This document shows positions 38,933 through 46,311 of a DNA stretch of 64,000 nt, in pieces. This DNA is from Thermotoga maritima MSB8. GTDB lineage: Bacteria > Thermotogota > Thermotogae > Thermotogales > Thermotogaceae. Position 1 is the first letter of the stretch. Each line of letters starts with the position of its first letter. The translations under genes and the position numbers were made by a program. The notes under the pieces are model-generated. The model was not told the DNA's origin, did not search any database, and worked only from the letters and a program-made list of their open reading frames with translations. The stretch lies in contig NC_000853.1 of assembly GCF_000008545.1 (NCBI RefSeq), forward strand, positions 944,465-1,008,464, written 5' to 3'.

Positions 38933-39731
38933 ACTTCAGAGAATAAGTGAAGCTATTAAAAGCAAGAAAAAACTCGTCGTCATGTTCTCCGGTGGGGTCG
39001 ACAGCACCCTTTTAGCGAAACTGGCACGTGAAGTGCTGGGAAAAAACGCCGTGGCACTCACGATAGACTCCCCGGTGATTCCAAGAAAAGAGATAGAAGA
39101 AGCGAAGAATCTGGCAAATCTCATTGGAATAAGGCATGAATTCATCGAACTGAACGAGCTCAAGAGCAGACACCTCATAGAGAATCCTCCAGACAGGTGT
39201 TACCTGTGCAGAAAGCTGAGAGACAACATCGTAAAGAACTGGGCAAGGGAGAATGGTTTCGATGTGATAGCTGATGGGTTGAATTTTTCAGACCTTCAGG
39301 ATTACAGGCCGGGAGTGAAGGCATCCACGGAAGACGGCATCTGGCATCCCTTCATAGATTTTGAAGTGACGAAGGAAGAGATAAGAGAGTACTCCAAGAA
39401 GCTGGGGCTTCCAACTTGGGACAAACCCGCCATGGCCTGTCTGTGTTCGAGGTTTCCTTACGGATTTGGATTGAACGAAGAGCGCGTTCGAATGGTGGAA
39501 AAAGCGGAGAACTTTCTCAGAGAACTGGGATTCAGAGAGGTGAGGGTGAGATTTTTCCCGTACAAAACCGCTGTTGTCGAAGTGGGAAGAGATGAGATGG
39601 AACTCCTCATGGGCAAAAGAACAGATATTGTATTGGCACTTCAGAAGATCGGTTTTTCTTTTGTGACGCTGGATCTGGAAGGTTTTGCCAGCGGAAAGCT
39701 GAACAGGACGATAGAGGGTATGTCAAAGTAA
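38925..39731 (+). CDS. larE: LarE, ATP-dependent sulfur insertase
   Basis: 268 residues. PP-loop SGGVDST (22-28) adenylates the substrate carboxylates for sulfur insertion. Cys92, Cys95 (RCYLCRK) and Cys172, Cys174 (ACLCSRF) are available; the T. maritima enzyme is reported to use a [4Fe-4S] cluster to carry extra sulfur, unlike the single sacrificial cysteine of L. plantarum. Completes the C-B-E operon. No larA-like racemase gene lies in this window. Confidence 0.94.
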   Translation: MDKLQRISEAIKSKKKLVVMFSGGVDSTLLAKLAREVLGKNAVALTIDSPVIPRKEIEEAKNLANLIGIRHEFIELNELKSRHLIENPPDRCYLCRKLRDNIVKNWARENGFDVIADGLNFSDLQDYRPGVKASTEDGIWHPFIDFEVTKEEIREYSKKLGLPTWDKPAMACLCSRFPYGFGLNEERVRMVEKAENFLRELGFREVRVRFFPYKTAVVEVGRDEMELLMGKRTDIVLALQKIGFSFVTLDLEGFASGKLNRTIEGMSK

Positions 39732-39909
39732 TGTTCTGGCAATGTTCCAGTAATATTAGTTTACGCAATCAAGTTGTACATAATTATAAATATTGAATAG
39801 TAAAATTTAGGGTAAATTAAATAACAAAGAGTATATTGTTTAATATTAGTTTAGATTAGCAAATATTAATATCTTCTTTGTTTCAAAATCGTTATTGTCA
39901 TTTATTTCA
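39732..39909. other. AT-rich gap beside the Xer gene with 13-bp direct repeats
   Basis: 178 bases, strongly A+T rich, no credible gene. TAATATTAGTTTA occurs at 39751-39763 and again at 39841-39853. It also holds the dif-like candidate at 39758-39784. It lies between the 3' ends of larE and the Xer gene, so no promoter is needed here. Confidence 0.7.
39758..39784. other. Candidate dif-like recombination site
   Basis: AGTTTACGCAA, five bases, TTGTACATAAT. The reverse complement of the first arm, TTGCGTAAACT, matches the Bacillus XerD-side arm TTATGTAAACT at 9 of 11 positions; the two arms match each other in inverted orientation at 6 of 11. The site is about 130 bases from the Xer gene. Suggestive only; spacer length 5 instead of 6 is a weakness. 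Confidence 0.3.
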
Positions 39910-40671
39910 TTAAATAATTTTTGGAATCTCAATTCCTTCACTTGCTATCTTTAGGTATATAGAAGTGGTGGAGATGTTTGCGTGACCCAGAAGGGCCTGA
40001 ATCTTGTTCAGGGGAACACCTCGTTCAATCAGCGCCACAGCGAAAGAATGTCTGAATATGTGGGGAGTCACTTTTTTCTTTATACCCGCTTTCCTTGCGT
40101 ATCTTTTGACGGCTCTCTGTATCGATCGAACGGAAGGTTTCTTCTCGAAAAAGCCGGAATTCATGAGTTCTTCTACCAGTTCCTTTGAGACGTTGATGAT
40201 TCTTTCCTTGTTTCCCTTTCCCTTTATTCTTATCCTGGCAGTTTCGTTCACCGAAATATCGTGAACTGACAGATTCACAATCTCCGATACTCGCATCCCG
40301 GTATTGGCGAGCACTTTGAATATCGCTCTGTACAGAGGGTTGTCACACGCTTCGATAATACGACGGACTTCATCGAGTTCAATGGCTTTTGGTAACACCG
40401 TATGACGGGGAGGCTCTGCTTCGTTCCAGAAGCGCTCTTCCGCGTTCAGCAGTCCTCTATCCGCTCTCCAGTTCAGGTAGTTCTTCACAACGACGAGCTT
40501 GTTCCTCTGGGTAGCGGGAGCGTTCTTCGATATTGTGTTGAGATACTCCTTCCAGGTTTCTGGAGTGATGGGCTCGAACCTGGTGAATTCTCTTAGAATA
40601 GATCTGTATTGATACAGCGTCCTTTCGCTTCTTTTTTTAACCACTTTGAGGTACTCCAGGTATTCGTCCAC
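39910..40671 (-). CDS. Tyrosine recombinase of the XerA/XerD type
   Basis: 253 residues, shorter than two-protein XerC/XerD (about 300), as in single-recombinase systems. Catalytic set: Arg127 (NTGMRVSE), Lys in KGKGNKER, His204 and Arg207 (HIFRHSF), His230 (LGHANISTT) and Tyr239. An N-terminal SAM-like core-binding domain is present. Resolves chromosome dimers at dif. GTG start at 40669-40671 after AAGGTGAT. Divergent from the acetyltransferase gene. Confidence 0.93.
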   Translation of the reverse strand: MDEYLEYLKVVKKRSERTLYQYRSILREFTRFEPITPETWKEYLNTISKNAPATQRNKLVVVKNYLNWRADRGLLNAEERFWNEAEPPRHTVLPKAIELDEVRRIIEACDNPLYRAIFKVLANTGMRVSEIVNLSVHDISVNETARIRIKGKGNKERIINVSKELVEELMNSGFFEKKPSVRSIQRAVKRYARKAGIKKKVTPHIFRHSFAVALIERGVPLNKIQALLGHANISTTSIYLKIASEGIEIPKII

Positions 40672-40734
40672 CGAAGATCACCTTCCCAATAATTTATGTT
40701 ACACTATAAATCAAAAAACGAACGGAGGGATTCT

Positions 40735-41283
40735 ATGTTTGAAGGAAAGCTGGTGAGGCTCAGGGCCTACAGAAAAGAAGACATAGAGAAAGCCCTGGAA
40801 TTCGCCAACGATCCTGAAGTGAAGAAGTGCCTCGTTCCGGGTATTCCTTTTCCGTGGAGAAAAGAAGACGAAGAAAAATGGTACCAAAGTTTGAATCCCT
40901 TCAGCACAGATTCCTACTCGTTCGCCATCGAGAAGTTGAGTGATGGAGAGTACATAGGGGGATGCAGCATTAACAAAATCGACTGGAAAAACTCTGTGGC
41001 AGAGGTCGGCATATTTCTGGGGAGGCCTTACTGGAGCCAGGGATATGGAACGGACGCTATGAGGGTACTGGTGCGGTTCATTTTCAACGAGATGAATATG
41101 AACAAGATCAAGCTCCACGTGTTCAGTTTCAACGAGCGGGCAAAGAGAGTTTACGAGAAAATAGGCTTCAAAGTGGAGGGTATCTTAAGACAAGAACTTT
41201 TCAGAGAAGGAAGGTATCACGACGTTATCGTGATGGGCTTGCTGAAGAGTGAATGGGAAGACCTCACCGAAACAGATCTTTGA
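40735..41283 (+). CDS. GNAT acetyltransferase (RimJ/RimL type)
   Basis: 182 residues. GKLVRLRAYRKEDIEKALEFANDPEV at the start, the acetyl-CoA loop GRPYWSQGYGTDAMRVLVRFIF and NERAKRVYEKIGFKVEG near the end define the RimJ/RimL-like branch, which acetylates protein N-termini or small amines. ATG at 40735 follows GGAGGG. Its 3' end overlaps the relic on the other strand by 20 bases. Confidence 0.9.
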   Translation: MFEGKLVRLRAYRKEDIEKALEFANDPEVKKCLVPGIPFPWRKEDEEKWYQSLNPFSTDSYSFAIEKLSDGEYIGGCSINKIDWKNSVAEVGIFLGRPYWSQGYGTDAMRVLVRFIFNEMNMNKIKLHVFSFNERAKRVYEKIGFKVEGILRQELFREGRYHDVIVMGLLKSEWEDLTETDL

Positions 41284-41840
41284 GTTCGACCAGTTTCACT
41301 TCTTCGGTCTCTTTTAGTCCATCGAAACCACTTCTGGAAAAGAGATAGTAAACAACGGAGAGATTATCTACTTGAAGATCCTTTAGAAGGTATGGAACTT
41401 TGCTTCTCAATCGATCCAGAACACGAACATCTATTTTCTTGTTTGACCACTTACATTCGCCAACGTATAGGGTGTTTCCTTTTATTCCTACGATATCTAT
41501 CTCTACATCCTTGTTCATCGCCGAACCACAGTGTTTGCAAACGTACAAACCTCGGCTTCATCTGTCCACAGCACCGCATATAGAACATGTCTGTGAGGTG
41601 TGCGTTTCGAGCACTTCAATAACTCTGATTCCTACTTGATCGGCTTTGTACTTCAGTTTGCTGAGAAACTTTCCATACGGCATCTGGTGGAGTTTCTGGT
41701 TGTTGATCGAGTCGATGTCTATCTCGGTGATACCGTGGCTCAGTTTTTCAACAACTGATGATCAAAAGTTCTGATTTGTTGCTTGAAATCTTTCTTCTTA
41801 AAAACTCACATTCCCTTTCCCTGTCAATCAGCATGCCCAT
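41264..41840 (-). pseudogene. Chimeric relic: ATPase_2 N-terminus, TnpB C-terminus, DUF234 C-terminus
   Basis: Three pieces in one line on the minus strand. (1) 41840 to about 41755: MGMLIDRERECEFLRRKI..SELLIIS, the N-terminus of an archaeal-type ATPase_2 protein, ending where the Walker A motif should begin. (2) 41755 to about 41510: the tail of a TnpB protein. (3) 41510 to 41264: KDVEIDIVGIKGNTLYVGECKWSNKKIDVRVL, the DUF234 C-terminal domain of such an ATPase, intact to its stop. Pieces 2 and 3 are in frame apart from one TGA. The ATPase core is gone, so no function is expected, though a 94-residue C-terminal product (start at 41548) could be made. Confidence 0.8.
41510..41755 (-). mobile_element. 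TnpB (IS200/IS605 OrfB) C-terminal fragment
   Basis: About 80 codons: NNQKLHQMPYGKFLSKLKYK, ADQVGIRVIEVLETHTSQTC, SICGAV, DR, stop, SRGLYVCKHCGSAMN. These are the helix before and the four-Cys zinc ribbon (CSICG...CKHCG) of TnpB nucleases, with the final DxNGAxN segment replaced by the DUF234 junction at NKD. The RuvC core before it is missing, and no IS end or TnpA was seen nearby. Confidence 0.8.
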
Positions 41841-42079
41841 TCCCCCTTGAGATTCCTTACAATAAAAATTATAAATGATGATTTGCTAAATGTGAATTTA
41901 GTAAATTCAGATTTATATTTTTGGGAGGAAGACTTTGGTGTCGTAAAATGTCAATTTTACGACACCGCGATTTGAGAAACATCTACCGTTTAATTCTGGA
42001 GTGAAAAAAGCAGGTACATGCGGTCCTCTCACCATGATATAATTTCCTGTGATTCACTTTTGTGTGGAGGGGATTGGCT
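41841..42079. other. Intergenic region with a perfect hairpin
   Basis: AT-rich 239 bases between the relic and the GGDEF gene. GGTGTCGTAAAA (41937-41948) and TTTTACGACACC (41955-41966) form a perfect 12-bp inverted repeat around TGTCAA. The first half of the region (41860-41920) resembles a promoter tract for the old ATPase gene. No coding stretch recognised. Confidence 0.6.
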
Positions 42080-43330
42080 TTGAAAGCGATCACCAAAAGA
42101 TTCATTTTCATTTACATACCAGTTCTCGCTGCGCTGTTTTTTCTCTCAAGGATAAACTACCTGCTTTATCATACAGTAATAGAGTTCTTTGCGATATTTA
42201 CCGGTCTGTCGATTGGTTTAATAGCGTATGCCACACGTGGATTCAATCAAAACAGAATCTTCATAAAGTTTGGAATCGTTTATATATTCGTTGCAATTGT
42301 CGACTTCCTTCATACGCTTGCGTATAAGGGTATGGGAGTTTTTCCAAACTGGACGTCAAACCAGCCCACCCAGTTTTGGATCGCAGGAAGATTGCTTGAA
42401 ACACTCGGTTTTGTTCTGATCCTGTATTTTCCTAAGCTCAGCGAGAGAACATTGTTTTTTCTGTTCGGCCCTCTGACCACATTTCTGATCACATCCATCT
42501 GGACTGGAGTTTTCCCAGACTGTTTCATCGAAGGTTTCGGTTTAACAGAGTTCAAAATATCAATGGAGTACATCATAATTTTTGTTCTACTTGCGGTGCT
42601 TGTTCGAACGCTCAGAAGTAAAGATATCTCGATCTCTACATTCCGAAAACCTCTCGTAGCTGCAGTAATTCTCACGATCTTTGGAGAGCTCTCTTTCACA
42701 CTGTATTCAGATGTCTATGGTTTTTTCAATTTCCTGGGACATGTTTTCAGATTTCTCTCGTACATGGTGATTTTGAGGGGAATGATAGTGAACGCTTTGG
42801 CGAATCCTGTTCGAGCTCTATTGTTTGAACTTCACGAAGAAAAAGAAAAACTCAAGGAAATCGCTCATCGCGATAGTTTAACAGGGCTCTTCAACAGGGC
42901 GTTTTTCAACGAGTGGATTCAGGATCAAGTTCGAAAAGCGCAGTTCCAGAACGTTCCGCTGTCTTTCATAATGATCGATGTTGACGATTTCAAACAGATC
43001 AACGACACATACGGACATTTAACCGGAGATAAGGTGCTCAAATTCGTTGCAAGATGTATTAGCGATTCGATTCGCTCTTCGGATTTTGCAGTGCGCTACG
43101 GTGGGGATGAATTTTTAGTTGTCCTTTACAACACCAGCAAACAACAAGCAGAACGGGTCGCTTCGAGGATAAGGGAGAAAATCAGAAACTCGAATGAACT
43201 GGGAGTGGATGTCGATATCAGCTACGGTGTGGCTGAACTCAATCCAGGTGACAACTATTTGAAATTCCTTCAAAAAGCGGACGAAGAGATGTATGGAATG
43301 AAGAGAGAGAAAAAGTCCTGTTGTGATTAA
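42080..43330 (+). CDS. MASE3-like membrane sensor with GGDEF diguanylate cyclase
   Basis: 416 residues. About seven membrane helices in the first 240 residues with the MASE3-like pattern (FNQNRIFIKFGIVYIFVAIVDFLHTLAY, FWIAGRLLETLGF), then HRDSLTGLFNRAFF and the active site YGGDEF. RSSD lies five residues before GGDEF and is a product-inhibition I-site. Makes cyclic di-GMP from GTP. TTG at 42080-42082 is 7 bases from GGAGGGG; a GTG 18 bases upstream precedes that site. Followed by a terminator. Confidence 0.9.
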   Translation: MKAITKRFIFIYIPVLAALFFLSRINYLLYHTVIEFFAIFTGLSIGLIAYATRGFNQNRIFIKFGIVYIFVAIVDFLHTLAYKGMGVFPNWTSNQPTQFWIAGRLLETLGFVLILYFPKLSERTLFFLFGPLTTFLITSIWTGVFPDCFIEGFGLTEFKISMEYIIIFVLLAVLVRTLRSKDISISTFRKPLVAAVILTIFGELSFTLYSDVYGFFNFLGHVFRFLSYMVILRGMIVNALANPVRALLFELHEEKEKLKEIAHRDSLTGLFNRAFFNEWIQDQVRKAQFQNVPLSFIMIDVDDFKQINDTYGHLTGDKVLKFVARCISDSIRSSDFAVRYGGDEFLVVLYNTSKQQAERVASRIREKIRNSNELGVDVDISYGVAELNPGDNYLKFLQKADEEMYGMKREKKSCCD

Positions 43331-43338
43331 GAAAAAGA

Positions 43339-43370
43339 GGAGCCAGAGGCTCCCCGTATTGTGGGTTTTT
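43339..43370 (+). terminator. Terminator after the GGDEF gene
   Basis: GGAGCC-AGA-GGCTCC (43339-43353) followed by CCCGTATTGTGGGTTTTT, a second small stem with a T-run, directly after the GGDEF stop. It also lies beyond the 3' end of the receptor relic on the other strand. Confidence 0.7.
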
Positions 43371-43378
43371 CCGCAGAT

Positions 43379-43725
43379 TCACAGCACCATGTCCTCGAAG
43401 TTTTCCTTAATCATCGAAAGTAGATTTATGGTTTCGTTCACACTATCGAGAACAACCTTCAACTGGGAGAAGAAATTCTGTATCGTCGAATACCCGTGTT
43501 TATGGTCGATAGATATTCTGCTATCTTTGAAGAGGAGCTTCGACTCTCTTCGGCAAGCTTTCTGATTTCATCAGCAACCACTGCAAAACCTCTTCCGGCT
43601 TCTCCACTCCTTGCAGCTTCTATGGCGGCATTGAGGGCAAGTAAATTCGTCTGTTCGGCAATACTCGATACAGTTGCAACAACCTGTTGCAGACACAGCC
43701 TGGCAGTTTTGGTCTGGTCCTTCAA
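43379..43725 (-). pseudogene. Frameshifted C-terminal fragment of a methyl-accepting chemotaxis protein
   Basis: [42 protein letters not shown] is the CheA/CheW-binding hairpin tip of chemotaxis receptors. The frame continues to INTG near 43490, then shifts: the remaining [20 protein letters not shown] and [16 protein letters not shown] is in another frame and ends at 43379. The sensor, membrane and HAMP parts are missing; homology stops near 43720 where a foreign segment begins. Not functional. Confidence 0.88.
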
Positions 43726-43729
43726 CCGT

Positions 43730-44060
43730 ACTGGGGTGGCGGCTCAGGTACGTCGACGAAGGCCCCATCGTGGTGGAAAAGTCCTACTTCCATCCTGAGG
43801 TTTCAAAATCGTTCGAAAACGAAGATTTGACAAAATCCCTCGCCAAACTGTTCTTCAACAGTTTGAAGGATGCAAAGATTTCCAGGATCGAGCAGGTCAT
43901 AGAACCCTGCACCCGGCAGGAAGCGGAACACGTGCAGAACCTGATCGACGCCGAAGAATTTTTGAAGATGTCCCGCTGGATCTACGTTGAAGGCCGTGAC
44001 GAGCCGGTTTATTACCTACTGCTATTCATGCGCGCCGACCTGGACAGGATTAGAAGTTGA
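43730..44060 (+). pseudogene. Truncated foreign-looking gene fragment
   Basis: About 110 codons without a credible start, reading from [20 protein letters not shown] to YYLLLFMRADLDRIRS and a stop. The length of the open frame and its charged, helix-rich composition suggest the end of a real protein; a lipoprotein of the LPP20 type is one weak possibility. Arginine is coded by CGG, CGC and CGT as well as AGG, and the stretch is G+C richer than its neighbours, suggesting transfer. It abuts the receptor relic head to head. Confidence 0.5.
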
Positions 44061-44125
44061 GACAGACAACCCTGGGCTCATCTTTTGAAGCCCACACAGC
44101 AGCGATCGTTGTTCAACTATCCTAC

Positions 44126-45475
44126 CTATGCTGAACCGCCGGCGGGAATCATACGCACTTCTTTTATCTGCTTGTGGTCTTGGTCCATGAAAACAACCAA
44201 GTTTACCTGTTTTTCCGCCTCAAGCTGGTTCAACCGTTCCTCAAAATTAGCTAAGGATTCGTACAGCCTTTCTCTCATTTCTTCAAGTTCGCGCAAATTC
44301 CTTCTGACGTCCTGTCTTAATGACCTTTTAATCTGGTTTTCCGTTTTTTCGCTTGTGAACAATGCCCAAAACTCTTCAATTCTGTCTAAACTTTGCTCTA
44401 TGAATTCTTCGATCTTTCTTGTTCTTTCCAAAAATCTCAGTGATTCCTTCAGGTCATTGATTCTAACCCTCAAGATCGATTTACCAACTGGTAAGAATGT
44501 CTTAAGATAAATCGTGACTAACCTTTCTTGAAAGACCAACAAAAGATACTTAGAATAGTGGAAAAAACTGTTCAAGACCTTCCTGAATTCTTCTCCTTGC
44601 TTCTTTAGTCCCTTTCCAATCCAAGCGCCAATCTCGAATTCTTCCAATTTCTTGAAGCAGTTTTCCATATCGATTTGATAATGTAAGACGGCCTGCTGAC
44701 ATTGCCTTTCTATGGATTCAAGTTGGCTATTGAAACTATTGATATCGTACTCTGAAAGATCTCCGTTCTTCAAAGCCTCGTATACCTGTTTCAAGTAAAG
44801 CAGATTACCCTGAATTCCGGTATCCCGCTCTTTTTCAAGAAATTCCTTTATGTCAGCAACACCCTCTTCGATTTTCTTCAACCTTTGCTCGATATCGTGC
44901 AAATATTTCTGTCTCGTTATCACCGCCAGTATAGCCCAGACCGTTGCTGCCGAACCTAAGAATCTGTAAAACCCGGGAGACAAAACGTTGGGAAGCCCTG
45001 TGATCGTACCATCTGGTCTAAGTGCTACAGCTTTATAAACCCCATTCGAGCGCATGAGATGATCAAAAGGCTGACTGAATCTCACCAGGTAGACTCGAGG
45101 TGAGGATAGAGGAACGCTGAAAAGCAGCAATGGCATGCTCGAGAACGCTGCAGACAGTTTCGAGAGGACCTTTTGCGGTAATTCTACTTTCTCCCATCTC
45201 CCAACATAATCACCAGTGTATGGTTCAATCTGTAGTACTGGTGAATTGAACTCATCTTCTATGATCACTTTCTCAACCTTCTCTGGCTCCTTTGACGAAC
45301 TGAGTGTTTTTTCCGTAGTATTGCTCATACCCATCGACGATTCTTCCGCTGCCGATTTTTTAGGATCTACAGTACGTTTTCTTCTCATTCTCATTGTACT
45401 TACGAATAAACCCACTGAGACCCCGAGTGCCAGGAAAGCAATCGCTACAAGGATAAACTGGAATCCCGTAACCAC
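44126..45475 (-). CDS. Membrane-anchored coiled-coil protein of unknown function
   Basis: 449 residues. N-terminal helix (TGFQFILVAIAFLALGVSVGLFV) then MRMRRKRTVDPKK, a Ser/Glu-rich linker, a compact domain (LSKLSAAFSSMPLLLFSVP), a second short hydrophobic segment (RFLGSAATVWAILAVI) and long coiled coils (KYLHDIEQRLKKIEEGVADIKEFLEKE; EEMRERLYESLANFEERLNQLEAEK). I do not recognise the family. GTG at 45473-45475 is 9 bases from AAAGGGGG. It has intact codons and a ribosome site, so it looks functional amid relics; a role in defence or toxin biology is only a guess. Confidence 0.75.
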   Translation of the reverse strand: MVTGFQFILVAIAFLALGVSVGLFVSTMRMRRKRTVDPKKSAAEESSMGMSNTTEKTLSSSKEPEKVEKVIIEDEFNSPVLQIEPYTGDYVGRWEKVELPQKVLSKLSAAFSSMPLLLFSVPLSSPRVYLVRFSQPFDHLMRSNGVYKAVALRPDGTITGLPNVLSPGFYRFLGSAATVWAILAVITRQKYLHDIEQRLKKIEEGVADIKEFLEKERDTGIQGNLLYLKQVYEALKNGDLSEYDINSFNSQLESIERQCQQAVLHYQIDMENCFKKLEEFEIGAWIGKGLKKQGEEFRKVLNSFFHYSKYLLLVFQERLVTIYLKTFLPVGKSILRVRINDLKESLRFLERTRKIEEFIEQSLDRIEEFWALFTSEKTENQIKRSLRQDVRRNLRELEEMRERLYESLANFEERLNQLEAEKQVNLVVFMDQDHKQIKEVRMIPAGGSA

Positions 45476-46038
45476 TCGACACAACCCCCTTTCAAAGAAT
45501 CGCCGAGAATTTTCACGTGAACGGTCCAGCAAAGTTTTGCGTGAAGAGCGACTCGATACAAATCAGCTTTCTTCTGCTTGAAATTATAATCTAACTTTCT
45601 GACCGGATCAAGAGTATTTTTCATGACGTTGAGAATCTCGAGAAAAAGATGATAAACTGTGGTCAAGGCATTAAAAGTGGCACTAATCAAAAATCAGATC
45701 AGCAGTAATAATCAACATAACTTAAACACTCAAACCAAAAACCTGGCAGCGAAATGGCCGATTCTTGAGATGGTTAAAACCGCAATACCATCTCCAGAAA
45801 GAAATGAACGTCATTCAATACTCTGGTCGAGTACGCTTCAAAAAAATCGTTGAAGGGCTGAGATGATCTTCCAGTCCGAGTCTATGGCTTTGATACGCTT
45901 GTCTCCTTGCCCACCGCGCAAAAACTCATAGCATTTTCTTCTCACAACACCCTTGTTGTTCGGTAGTCCTTGCTTAAGTTCGTTTTGGCACCTCGCTATG
46001 CCAGACCCACACACTTGGTGATGAGAAAACGTGTTTGA
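45476..46038. other. Degenerate region without a convincing gene
   Basis: About 560 bases. A minus-strand frame of 81 codons (45445-45690, TTG start, no ribosome site) and another ending at 45838 (reading CQNELKQGLPNNKGVVRRKC..IISALQRFF) are present; the latter stops directly after seven T's, and removing one T would continue it as EAYSTRVLNDVHFFLEM. Neither resembles a family I know. Probably remnants. Confidence 0.5.
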
Positions 46039-46311
46039 TTTTACAGCCTCACAAGCGTCAGAACGATGATTACACTTACTCTTGCCGTCGCGATCGGTGA
46101 GATTCTGTTTGTGAGGGTGTTGCATCTTGACAGAGGATTTGAGCGAACTCTGATCACCCTTATGGTTCTTCCGCCACCGTTTATAATGCCGCTGTTCATA
46201 AGTGAGAGGAATCAAAAAGACATGCAACTCGTTCTCAACACGCTCTACCTTCACGTTCTGGTCACTTTTGTGATTTTCACTCTTCTCTTTCCCATCCTTT
46301 TCAATTTTTAA
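46039..46311 (+). pseudogene. C-terminal fragment of a membrane transporter
   Basis: Reads FYSLTSVRTMITLTLAVAIGE, then FERTLITLMVLPPPFIMPLF, ISERNQKDM and LNTLYLHVLVTFVIFTLLFP to a stop. Two or three membrane helices with the PPP loop suggest the end of an AEC (auxin-efflux-carrier-like) or related permease. There is a stop just upstream and no ribosome site, so the N-terminal part is lost. It overlaps the end of the ArsR-TusA gene by 4 bases. Confidence 0.55.

Noticed and set aside
39841-39880. A+T-rich second repeat as a second dif site
   Set aside because: Only the 13-bp repeat is shared; the rest does not form Xer-like arms.
41264-41548. Calling the 94-codon frame a normal small gene
   Set aside because: Its start codon lies inside a TnpB zinc ribbon and its body is only the C-terminal domain of a larger ATPase, so it is treated as part of a pseudogene.
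45838-46254. 138-codon minus-strand frame in the degenerate region
   Set aside because: Its first two thirds are antisense to the permease remnant and no motif is visible; only the end near 45838-46030 might be a relic, so it is described with the region and not called a gene.
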